From the NCBI GenBank assembly GCA_945919075.1, contig CAMEIX010000008.1, forward strand, positions 1-64,000: DNA of 64,000 bases, read 5' to 3'. This DNA comes from an uncultured Lachnospiraceae bacterium. GTDB lineage: Bacteria > Bacillota > Clostridia > Lachnospirales > Lachnospiraceae. Below the pieces are notes generated by a model. That model saw only the letters and a program-made list of their open reading frames with translations. It ran no database searches and was not told the origin of the DNA. A program made the translations under genes and the position numbers. Shown here in pieces: positions 28,445 through 37,535 of this stretch. Every line of letters begins with the position of its first letter. Positions within the stretch are counted from its first letter, which is position 1.

Positions 28445-31093
28445 CTAAATAAAGTACTCCTCTAACAATTTCGCCAAATGCAATGGCATTGGAAGAATCG
28501 TTTTACCTGCTTCATATTGAATTGAGGCACTTCGGAGATTATGAATATCACTAACACAATCTAACTCTTTTGCTCTATCACTTATGTACATCGGATAAAT
28601 CTCAATAATATTCCGGTGTGTAAAAGCTCTGTTATCTTCCAATTTTGTTGCATTTTGTTTTGTATTTTTATATTCAGCTTGTGTCCTTACATCTTTTGAA
28701 TAGTACACAGTATCATACTTATAAATACCACTTGATTCTTCAAATTTTTCTTCAGCATCATTAGCATTAGGAATGTAATCTGGAACCTCATCATTAACTC
28801 TTATTCTAAGCAAATCGATGTTATCATAATCAGCTAAATTGATCTCAAATCCAAGTTTTCCATCTATTCCAATTCTTGTTACATAGCCTCTTTGTTCATC
28901 AAATGCTTCTCTAATTTCTTTATTTGTGATTCCTTCTACAACTTTTCTTGATGTTCCATCTGCAACCATCATAATCTCATACTGCAAATTGTCATTAAGA
29001 TCATCAAACCAATCAGACAAAAATCGTTCAGAAGGAATAATCCTTTTTGAACTTCCTATCTTCACAAGCAATTCGCGAAACTTAATTGGAAATTCCACAT
29101 ACTCACACGAAATTCTCTCAACAGCTTCTTTTCGATTGGTTAACCTTGATAATATACTCAACTCAGTTTCTACCATAATTCTATGTTTCATCATGTCACT
29201 CGAAACAATCATTGGAAAAGGGGCTATTGCGACATCATTTAATAAATTTTTATAATTAACAACATAAATACCTACCGCAACCTTATTATGAAGAGTGGTT
29301 TTTTTCTCTGATTCTACCAAACAATTATGTATTCCCATCTGTCTGTATACATCTAGCAGCGTATTTTTCACACTTGTGTTTACTGCATTTGTTTTATTAA
29401 TTTCTCCATTTTTCTTTATTGCCCTTCCTGTTTCTATATTTTTTAAACGTTCTTTCTCTTTTTCCAGATATTTTTCGGCAATAACAAATTGTGTAAGCCT
29501 TCCTGTATTCGCAAATCCAACACGCAGCGCATTTTTAGGATCAACTTTAGAATCAACCTTTCCGCTTAATTTGTAATATTCAGGTCCATGAATAATCACA
29601 ATGGACATGGTAAGTTCTTTCGCCATACCCATCATTTCTTTAATCTCATGTATTCTTGTATTATATCCCTCCTGATTACCAGCTTTCTTTTCATCGCTAC
29701 AAGGTAAACATTCCGTCAAAGTATCAATAAAAACAGGTCTTACCTCTACTTTAGTATCCGCAAAATGTTCATTCAGCTTTTCAATTAATGCGTTTCTCAA
29801 TATTTCCTGACCAGCACTAAAACAAACTTCTATTACTATTTTTTTGTTTCCGCATATACCTTCAACAATCGCTTTAAACTTTAACTTCAAATCATCCTTT
29901 AAAGTAAAATCATTTTCGAAAAACATCTGAGTAATTGTATCATTGCCAACTTCATGTGTTGCTATCTTACTACCACTGGAATACATGGTCAGTTTCTTTT
30001 CGATATTTTCAAAAATCTCGCGTCTATCCATCGGACTAATACCGGCATCCTGATTATGCATTTGTTTTTTTCCATCTTTCATACCATATTCAAACACCAC
30101 ATAATAATCATTCTGCTCGACACCATTCATATATTGCGACGGATTGCAAATAATATCATTAAAACGCACAACATTCTCTATTCCGTACATTCCACAAAAA
30201 GAATTTTTATCCGCATATGCCCATTCAAACTCTTTTGTTTTAAAGTCGTATTTTGCATAAATTGCCTGTAATTTAATATCATTAATACGAATATAGACAG
30301 TCTTTTCATCTGCATAAAAGGGCACCTTTTCTGATTCATTTTTACTCACCCATCTTCTGGATGATATCTTCACATTAAAATATGGCTTATTGAATGGAGG
30401 TATAGTCTGCACACTAAACGAAGCAGCCATAGAAACATAATCTTCCTCTTTGGCATCCTTATATGCTAATGGGTCAGTAACAATTTCATTCTTTTTTGAA
30501 TACATCCATTTTGCTTTTTCGCCGTCTACCATAACATCTGTTCCAACAATCTCGTTGACTGCAATAAGTGGCAATAACGAATACGCATCTTTATCCACTA
30601 CTTCTCCATTATCAAATAAAACTATTGTCTCAACGTACTCACATCCTGTCAAACTTTCTACATTCAGCTCATTTATCACTTGTTCAGCATATTGTTTTAC
30701 CTTATCATCATTCTTTCGTTTCTTATCCAATTCTGTTTCTGCAATATAAAATGCATCTATCCATACTTTAAGGATTTTTATAACCATTTCCAAATTAATT
30801 GCCTCAACACTAACTAGCCATCTCTTGTCATCTGTGTTGTAGCCAACCGCCTTCATATCTGTAACACCAGATAAATACGAAGTAAATAATTTCTTCAAGG
30901 AATTTAGTGGCAAATTATGTTTCTCACGAATAAATTTTCCTCTTCCCCCTTGTCCATCCCTTGACAGTTCTTCCAATCGTGTAAGTTTCTCCTTCAAATT
31001 ACTTGGAAGCCGCAAAAAATGTATTTCTTTTTCAATATGTTTATCCAACACTAATGCCAATGGAATAATATAATTCTCTGTATTTTTACTCAT
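28445..31093 (-). CDS. pPIWI-RE family protein (prokaryotic PIWI-like, RNase H-type C-terminal domain)
   Basis: 882 aa; IVIIHGPEYYKL...DPKNALRVGFANTGRLTQFV, MMVADGTSRKVVEGITNKEI, LLRIRVNDEVPDYIP, C-terminal HNLRSASIQYEAGKTILPMPLHLAKLLEEYFI (PIWI-type C-terminus); gene neighbours are the helicase and REase of this module. Confidence 0.78.
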   Translation of the reverse strand: MSKNTENYIIPLALVLDKHIEKEIHFLRLPSNLKEKLTRLEELSRDGQGGRGKFIREKHNLPLNSLKKLFTSYLSGVTDMKAVGYNTDDKRWLVSVEAINLEMVIKILKVWIDAFYIAETELDKKRKNDDKVKQYAEQVINELNVESLTGCEYVETIVLFDNGEVVDKDAYSLLPLIAVNEIVGTDVMVDGEKAKWMYSKKNEIVTDPLAYKDAKEEDYVSMAASFSVQTIPPFNKPYFNVKISSRRWVSKNESEKVPFYADEKTVYIRINDIKLQAIYAKYDFKTKEFEWAYADKNSFCGMYGIENVVRFNDIICNPSQYMNGVEQNDYYVVFEYGMKDGKKQMHNQDAGISPMDRREIFENIEKKLTMYSSGSKIATHEVGNDTITQMFFENDFTLKDDLKLKFKAIVEGICGNKKIVIEVCFSAGQEILRNALIEKLNEHFADTKVEVRPVFIDTLTECLPCSDEKKAGNQEGYNTRIHEIKEMMGMAKELTMSIVIIHGPEYYKLSGKVDSKVDPKNALRVGFANTGRLTQFVIAEKYLEKEKERLKNIETGRAIKKNGEINKTNAVNTSVKNTLLDVYRQMGIHNCLVESEKKTTLHNKVAVGIYVVNYKNLLNDVAIAPFPMIVSSDMMKHRIMVETELSILSRLTNRKEAVERISCEYVEFPIKFRELLVKIGSSKRIIPSERFLSDWFDDLNDNLQYEIMMVADGTSRKVVEGITNKEIREAFDEQRGYVTRIGIDGKLGFEINLADYDNIDLLRIRVNDEVPDYIPNANDAEEKFEESSGIYKYDTVYYSKDVRTQAEYKNTKQNATKLEDNRAFTHRNIIEIYPMYISDRAKELDCVSDIHNLRSASIQYEAGKTILPMPLHLAKLLEEYFI

Positions 31094-34000
31094 TAAATTC
31101 TCTCTCCTTTCAAAGCCAGGTAAAATGGTTCGTATAAGGTCTTTGCAACCAAGGGATTATGGCTATGCTCCATCAAATTTTCCAAATATTTTTCTAACTC
31201 TTTTAGTGTATCAAATTTTCCATCCTCAGAAGCATTAAATGCACCATCAACCCAATAAATTGTTGGATATTTTTCTTTCAAGTTGCTTCCCAGCCTGCAA
31301 AGACGTCCAAATACCTGTTCAATCACAACAAATAGTGATGCGATGGCATCTATTCTCATATCTTCTGGCAAATCCGACAAGCTGCCCTTTGTACCATTTA
31401 ACTTAGCATATCTGTCAAATGCCTCTTTTCTCATTTGGTCCATTACGTCAATTCTATTTCTGTAATTTAATCCCGTATAATGATTCATAATATAGCCATT
31501 TACTTTTTGAACATGAACATTGTAATCGCTCGGATCCACCATCGGTCTAACCAGAAACATCACCGTATCAAACCACGCATTACCAGATATATCCACAATA
31601 TTATATCCTCTTTCTATAACACAAGCTGGTGCTATTAAAATTCCTTCCTTAAAGCTCGTAATATCACGCCTTTGTAATGCATTATCAAAATTATTCCCCT
31701 CCAATTCTCCGCTATCGGACTTTAAATACCACACTTCGCAATCCGCTTCATGTTTTCTCAATATTTTTTCCACAGCCTTATATGCCACTTTGCACTGCTC
31801 ATAACTATTCACAATCATAAGAAGTTTTTCATCCCGTTTTACACACTTAATAATCTTCTTGCCATTCTCCTCTATCAGAGCTTTTAAATATTGGTTTTTC
31901 AATTCTGGTTTTGTTCCAGAAACACATGTAGAACTCCTTAAATTCACTATTTTAGTATTAGCGATATAATCTCTTTTTGCCTGTTCTGCTTCAATCACAT
32001 AATCCACCTTATCTCCTATGTGGTATCTTTCAGAGCCAGGCATATATCCGGTTCCAGACATTAATAATACATTTGCCCCTAAAGCATTTCCCTTATTATC
32101 CAGTAAAAGATATGGCATTCTTAGTGCCAACGCTCGACCCAGAGCAAACTGCTTTTTTATATACATTTCGTCATCTCTGACTTCAATTGCAAGAGTATTA
32201 CCCACTGGAGCGTTGGGCATAAATTTCTGTTGCGTACGGAGATTTCTATTTAATATTTCTCTAAGTTCAATCGGAACATCTGACATACCTTCTACCAGTC
32301 CCGAAAGATCTCTATACAACTGTTCAAAAGCGATTACTTTCAATATAAATAATAATTTCTTTAAGATACCTGCATTCAATTCTTCAAACTGAGCTTTTAT
32401 TTCTTTAATTTTGGCTCCAATTTTTTCAGGGTCATCTTCTGCTTCATTCCCAATAATTTCGGAAATCTTTTGTATCATATATGGAACTGATAGTTCTCCG
32501 GTCTCTGCCATATTTAACAATTCAACTTCTCTAATATTGCCCTTTTTAATTGACTGCGGCTTTAACAATCCATAAAATGCATTCCAAATAATCAACGGAA
32601 TAACATCTGTCGTTTTTGAATTCGGATCCAACTTATTAAGCAATGACATCGCAGAGAAACTCTTTAAATCACTTTCGCTCCATCCAGTCCTGTAGGCACT
32701 TATTTCAGAGCTAATGGATATCATCAGATATTCAAACTTATCCAGCTTTAATATAAATTCCTGCTCGTCTTTATTACTCTCTCTTTTATTTTTCAGACCA
32801 CTGTTCTTATACTCAAAACGATAATCGCTATTTTTAGTCAAATAATCATTTACTGCCAACATCGGCGAAAACACATTATCCAAAGAGCATACTACGCTAT
32901 CAACCTCATCCATAATAACAAGATCAAAGTTTGCAATCGCATATTGTAAAAAGTTTTCCTTTTCAACGCCAAACGTACAGTAGCATAATCCCTCCAATGT
33001 AGTAATAACAATATCTGCACTCCTCATTTTTCTATCATTCAAGGTTCTTGGGCATACATCAAAATATTGACACACAAATGTCTTTTTCGAAGCACTATTC
33101 ATGGCGTTTTTTAAAGCTACGCATGGTTCTTGCCCGTACTTAATGACTTCAGTGCTTTCACTAATAACAGCGTTCAGTAAACACGGTTGCTGCAAAGTTT
33201 CTGAAACATATTCTGGTAAATAATCCATACCTCTCATTTGATTATCGATATGTCTTCCTCTTCCATAATTTCCAATTAATGTACACACCTCATAATCTAA
33301 TTTTCTTAGTAACTCTGCCTTTTTTATCACTGCATCTACAGTTGAAAGTACCATAACCACCCTATATCCGTTATCCATAAGAGAAACACTCAAGGCATCC
33401 GCAAATGTAGATTTTCCTGCAGCAACTTGGCCAGCCATGTTTACCACACCGTCGATTTTGTACCCTTGTGCCTTGATTTTTTTACCAGTTGAAACCTCAT
33501 AAATGTTTTCTTCCAAGGTCTTTCTTCTATAATTTGTTCCTTCCATCGCATCCAATTTATCTGCAGCCTTCATTATTTCTTCCATTGTGGCTACTATTGT
33601 GCCCTTTTTTCTACGCTTCTCTCCAAAGGTCTCATTCTTTATCTTCAGCTGTTCATATCTTATGCGCACATCATTCCCCGTGCTGGTTCTAACCAAATAT
33701 GTATCTTTAGAATTTGCTTTCTCTTTACAACTTTTTCTGCTCTTTCCCAATCCACTTAAAAGCGCATCATAATCCGCGATTCTATTCTCATATACTATTG
33801 GCTTGTCTGGATTTCTCTTCAAAGTTTTCCCATCAACAATATACATAGCATATGCTCGATTGCTCGAAATTTCATATTCCTTAATTGCATCATGATAAAC
33901 CTTCGCATGGCTCATAGTTTTTAGAATAATTTTGGCATTAGCAATCAAATAATTTTCATTATTAAAACACTTCTCATATATAACATCCCCGCGAGAAAGC

Positions 34001-34146
34001 AAAGTATATAGCTTATCTGCATTATTTAACATACCAATCTTTTCTGCAAGTCGAAATAAAATTTCCAACTCTACAAACTTTATTGAATCGAGAGTGAGTT
34101 CCATACTCTGTTCCACAATTTCATTAATATCCTTTATATCTCTCAT
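31093..34146 (-). CDS. pPIWI-RE-associated DinG-like helicase
   Basis: 1017 aa; Walker A-like MAGQVAAGKSTFADAL, IMDEVDSVVCSLDN, C-terminal GILIAPACVIERGYNIVD, VFGRLCRLG; 1-nt overlaps with both neighbours. Confidence 0.76.
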   Translation of the reverse strand: MRDIKDINEIVEQSMELTLDSIKFVELEILFRLAEKIGMLNNADKLYTLLSRGDVIYEKCFNNENYLIANAKIILKTMSHAKVYHDAIKEYEISSNRAYAMYIVDGKTLKRNPDKPIVYENRIADYDALLSGLGKSRKSCKEKANSKDTYLVRTSTGNDVRIRYEQLKIKNETFGEKRRKKGTIVATMEEIMKAADKLDAMEGTNYRRKTLEENIYEVSTGKKIKAQGYKIDGVVNMAGQVAAGKSTFADALSVSLMDNGYRVVMVLSTVDAVIKKAELLRKLDYEVCTLIGNYGRGRHIDNQMRGMDYLPEYVSETLQQPCLLNAVISESTEVIKYGQEPCVALKNAMNSASKKTFVCQYFDVCPRTLNDRKMRSADIVITTLEGLCYCTFGVEKENFLQYAIANFDLVIMDEVDSVVCSLDNVFSPMLAVNDYLTKNSDYRFEYKNSGLKNKRESNKDEQEFILKLDKFEYLMISISSEISAYRTGWSESDLKSFSAMSLLNKLDPNSKTTDVIPLIIWNAFYGLLKPQSIKKGNIREVELLNMAETGELSVPYMIQKISEIIGNEAEDDPEKIGAKIKEIKAQFEELNAGILKKLLFILKVIAFEQLYRDLSGLVEGMSDVPIELREILNRNLRTQQKFMPNAPVGNTLAIEVRDDEMYIKKQFALGRALALRMPYLLLDNKGNALGANVLLMSGTGYMPGSERYHIGDKVDYVIEAEQAKRDYIANTKIVNLRSSTCVSGTKPELKNQYLKALIEENGKKIIKCVKRDEKLLMIVNSYEQCKVAYKAVEKILRKHEADCEVWYLKSDSGELEGNNFDNALQRRDITSFKEGILIAPACVIERGYNIVDISGNAWFDTVMFLVRPMVDPSDYNVHVQKVNGYIMNHYTGLNYRNRIDVMDQMRKEAFDRYAKLNGTKGSLSDLPEDMRIDAIASLFVVIEQVFGRLCRLGSNLKEKYPTIYWVDGAFNASEDGKFDTLKELEKYLENLMEHSHNPLVAKTLYEPFYLALKGERI

Positions 34147-35273
34147 TATTTCACCCCAATCAGCTTTCTTAATTCTTTAACCCTAAGACATTGCACTTTT
34201 CCCACACAACTTGCATGGTCATTTATCTGGTTCATATATATTTTGCTTTTGTCATCAGGTACAACATAAATAAATTCCGCTCCTTCTAGAAATTCTCTTT
34301 TATCGTTTATAATCCAGTGCGGATTCTCAACATCCTTAGCATCAATCAATAAAATGCGTCCATTGTTCATTTGTACTTTGAAATCCCAAGTATCATATAT
34401 TCCTTCATGTTTACCAGGCCAAAGTTCATACTGTTCCACAGTTCCTATTTCCTTACCTGTTTCTAATATCTTCTTTATCGATTGTTCCAATTGCCCCGGA
34501 TAATATATATTTCGTGCCACAATATCATTCATTACCCATCCCGGACCATGCATTTCAATTTCTTTCTTTTTATCAAGTTGTGTATTACACTTTTGAGAAA
34601 CACAGGAAAAAACTCCAATTTTATTTTCACGTAATACCATTCCACAACGTTTACAACGATATAAACTTGTTCTTGTATTCTTTACATAACACATTCTAAA
34701 CAATTCCGGATATGCTCTTATCAGTTTGGCCTGCTCTTCACTTTGCGAAATCGAATTTTCCGGAATATATACATTCTCTCCGCATTCCAAAAAATGTCTG
34801 TTTTTTACATAATCACCTTTACAGAGTTCTTCATAAATAAGTTGTCCGTTATATTCACTTATTTGATCAATCTCATCCTTTGAAGCATGCAACTTACTTT
34901 CTGTCAGCATAATATATCCCTCTTCAGTTATAATGACTTTTCCGTTTCCTATACGCTCAAGAAGTGCTTCTACGTGAAAATAATTAGTTCTTTCTATTAC
35001 CGCACGTCTATACTTTTCCGGCAAATCATCAATAATTTCTGCAAGCGGAAGTTCAAACATCTTAAAAATTTGATACTCTGTTTGCGGTAAAATTGGTTCA
35101 CCGTCCTTGTACAATTCGTATTTCAAATTTAGAAATGCACCTATTCCACATGCTTTTGCCAATGCTGCTACAAATCTTGTCTGAACATTTTCCTCAGACA
35201 TTTTTTGTCTTCTGTATACACCCAGAAAACCATAATCCATCATTTTACTGAAGTTTTCTACAAATTCTTTCAT
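34146..35273 (-). CDS. pPIWI-RE-associated zinc-finger/REase protein
   Basis: 375 aa; Zn-ribbon-like YRCKRCGMVLRENKIGVFSCVSQKC and nuclease-like LWPGKHEGIYDTWDFKVQMNNGRILLIDAKDVENPHWI (D...DxK). Confidence 0.76.
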   Translation of the reverse strand: MKEFVENFSKMMDYGFLGVYRRQKMSEENVQTRFVAALAKACGIGAFLNLKYELYKDGEPILPQTEYQIFKMFELPLAEIIDDLPEKYRRAVIERTNYFHVEALLERIGNGKVIITEEGYIMLTESKLHASKDEIDQISEYNGQLIYEELCKGDYVKNRHFLECGENVYIPENSISQSEEQAKLIRAYPELFRMCYVKNTRTSLYRCKRCGMVLRENKIGVFSCVSQKCNTQLDKKKEIEMHGPGWVMNDIVARNIYYPGQLEQSIKKILETGKEIGTVEQYELWPGKHEGIYDTWDFKVQMNNGRILLIDAKDVENPHWIINDKREFLEGAEFIYVVPDDKSKIYMNQINDHASCVGKVQCLRVKELRKLIGVK

Positions 35274-35290
35274 CTACATCTCCCTTTCAA

Positions 35291-35330
35291 AAACAAAAAA
35301 AGTTCTATGTATCGAAAAAATACATAGAAC
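35291..35330 (-). terminator. Strong intrinsic terminator between the leader promoter and the pPIWI-RE operon
   Basis: Minus strand GTTCTATGTAT-TTTTTCG-ATACATAGAAC (11-bp perfect stem, 35302-35330) followed by TTTTTTTGTTT; ends about 18 nt before the operon start codon. Confidence 0.8.
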
Positions 35331-35420
35331 GTAATATCGTAAAAACTAGCCCTAAAAAGCTAATAAGTTATAATATGACCACCAACTACGCGCTGATATA
35401 ATTTTCTCGAATACATTTTC

Positions 35421-35449
35421 ATTCTAACTCAGTCGGTATTTCTTGTCAA
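35421..35449 (-). promoter_or_regulatory. Consensus-like sigma-A promoter ahead of the pPIWI-RE leader
   Basis: Minus strand TTGACA (35449-35444), 17-nt spacer, TAGAAT (35426-35421). Confidence 0.75.
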
Positions 35450-35478
35450 ATATTACTTTTTTATTTAGAAATTTTGCT

Positions 35479-35493
35479 AATCACAAGTGTGAC
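35479..35493. promoter_or_regulatory. AATCACAAGTGTGAC palindrome, second copy at 27431-27445
   Basis: TCACA-AG-TGTGA half-sites; identical 15 nt in both copies of the duplicated noncoding element. Confidence 0.55.
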
Positions 35494-35516
35494 ATCACAC
35501 CTACATAACCAAACAA

Positions 35517-35755
35517 TCGGTCTTTCCAACCTTTCATCGCCCATATACATAGAGGTGTATTCCCCTCCGGAAGCATACAAATGAGCCACATAATTGTGTT
35601 CATGACACCCTATTCAAAAATAGAATCACTATCTCCCCCTATCTACTTACGGAGACCATGACGAACTTCTCGCCCTTCATTGGTTAATATCCTTTCTCAA
35701 CATACCTGTTCCAACATTTTCTAGATTTCCATCCAGTCTCTCGATTTTTATACTC
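35517..35755 (-). ncRNA. Copy B of the duplicated noncoding element upstream of the pPIWI-RE operon
   Basis: Aligns with 27795-28030; hairpins 35610-35623 and 35595-35607 are the covarying counterparts. Confidence 0.6.
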
Positions 35756-35778
35756 AATGCATTTCGCAAATATCATTT

Positions 35779-35900
35779 CATCAACTATCCATCAACTAAA
35801 TTTTCTCTCATAAAAACACGTCTAAGCCCAGAAATTAAAGGAATTCCATAAACAGACTAATAAAAAATGTTGTTAACTCATCAACTACCCATCAACTAAA
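35779..35900. repeat. CATCAACTAYCCATCAACTAAA direct repeats, 100 nt apart
   Basis: 35779-35800 and 35879-35900 match at 21/22 positions; each unit contains two CATCAACTA submotifs. Confidence 0.7.
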
Positions 35901-35902
35901 AT

Positions 35903-37363
35903 TCACGCCCAATACGGAATATATCTTCTTAATTTAGGTGCCGCATTTTCATCTGACAGTTTGATAAATCCCGCATCAATAGCATCTTTTATAATTCGGG
36001 ATATAATTGCTTTATTCTTCTCTTCCACACCGAAACGCTCTCTTAATACTGAATTCGCGACCTCTATTTCATTCACATAACAATAGCATGTATACAAATA
36101 ACAGGTTCTGATTTTATCCTCTTTCTTCCAATCATTCAGATTATCATACCAATATAGTTTCGTTCTGGTAAAATCATCTCCGGTTTCAACCTTTGGTGCC
36201 GGAATAGTCAAATCGCGCATCCCTTCTTCCATACGATCAAATCCGCTTCCACGTTCCTCACAAATCCGAACAATTCTAAGGAATGATGCCATAGCCTCAT
36301 TGCGAGAGTGAGGTACTGTATCAATAATACGATTAACTTCCACTAAAAGGCTTCCCGGATTCGATGCTTCCACTTTCGTGTCAAAAATCTCCATAACAGG
36401 ACCACTTCCATGAGCAGTTAAATCCTGATGAATGATCATATTTCCAAGCATTTCTCTAATTGCTTTGCGAGGAAACATGATATGCTCCAATCTTCTTCCA
36501 CCATCGATTTCTTCCTCTTGTGGAATCAACGTCATAATATAGTCTGTAATATCGTCAAATTGTATTGCATATCCTTTTGTAAAAACCTGCTCTCTTATAG
36601 CATTAGTTTTACCATTGCCCTTGTATTTAATTACACGAACCGCCTTTCTTTTCAAATGTGCAAAGGCAGTTAAATCCTTTGCCAGAAGTAATGCTCCCAT
36701 ATTAGTAATCGCATAATTCCCGTTATCCATCTCACGAATAAATTCTTCATCGATCATGTTGTGAATAATGGCATCACGATTACTCGGTAAAGGTAATTTC
36801 ATAAGTGTATAATATGCTGCACAGTCTAAGAGTTCCGTTACTTTAGATGCCGTAACATTCTCCATCGCCACTCTCAATTCAAATGGTTTCTGTTCGAAGG
36901 ACAGCCAAAGTTTTCGTTCTTTCTCCGGATATTCTTTAAGCTTTTTCTTATATGAACCAACACGGATAAATTCAGTCCCCTTAAAGCTGGTAGGAGTATT
37001 CACTGCTGCCGGTATCTCCATAACAACAACTTTTCCTTTATCCGTATTCACTTCAATAAATCTAAAATCCACCCTTGGTTTTAATCCACCCGCCAGCCAA
37101 TTCTCGATTTCTTCATTGCCTTTTTTTGCTTTTTTCGGCGAAAACGACGTTCCTTCAATCTCGTGAGTTTTATCATTAATTCCCCACAAAATATAAGCCT
37201 TTTCTTTATTACAAATAGTAGCCGAATTGCTTAACGCAGATATATACTCACCAATCAATTCCGGTTCATAATTATTCATTTTATATTCCAACCACTCGGT
37301 TTCTACCGGCAATTGGCGGAGTCTGTCAATTAAGCTGATATAATATTCTTGTTCTGAATTCAT
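35903..37363 (-). CDS. AlbA_2/Schlafen-like putative DNA-binding ATPase
   Basis: ETEWLEYKMNNYEPELIGEYISALSNSATICNKEKAYILWGINDKTHEIEGT; IREMLGNMIIHQDLTAHG. Confidence 0.83.
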   Translation of the reverse strand: MNSEQEYYISLIDRLRQLPVETEWLEYKMNNYEPELIGEYISALSNSATICNKEKAYILWGINDKTHEIEGTSFSPKKAKKGNEEIENWLAGGLKPRVDFRFIEVNTDKGKVVVMEIPAAVNTPTSFKGTEFIRVGSYKKKLKEYPEKERKLWLSFEQKPFELRVAMENVTASKVTELLDCAAYYTLMKLPLPSNRDAIIHNMIDEEFIREMDNGNYAITNMGALLLAKDLTAFAHLKRKAVRVIKYKGNGKTNAIREQVFTKGYAIQFDDITDYIMTLIPQEEEIDGGRRLEHIMFPRKAIREMLGNMIIHQDLTAHGSGPVMEIFDTKVEASNPGSLLVEVNRIIDTVPHSRNEAMASFLRIVRICEERGSGFDRMEEGMRDLTIPAPKVETGDDFTRTKLYWYDNLNDWKKEDKIRTCYLYTCYCYVNEIEVANSVLRERFGVEEKNKAIISRIIKDAIDAGFIKLSDENAAPKLRRYIPYWA

Positions 37364-37535
37364 AAAAAACCTGCTTTCTACTATATATTTTCTAATACTT
37401 GATTTTTTGTTGCTCCAAACGCTTCATTTATACATATTTGCTTCCATAAAACAAATAATATCTATACAGATAATTCTCTTACTATTTTGCGTTCGTCAAA
37501 CAGAATTTACTCATGCTTAACTATTCTCTTAGTCA

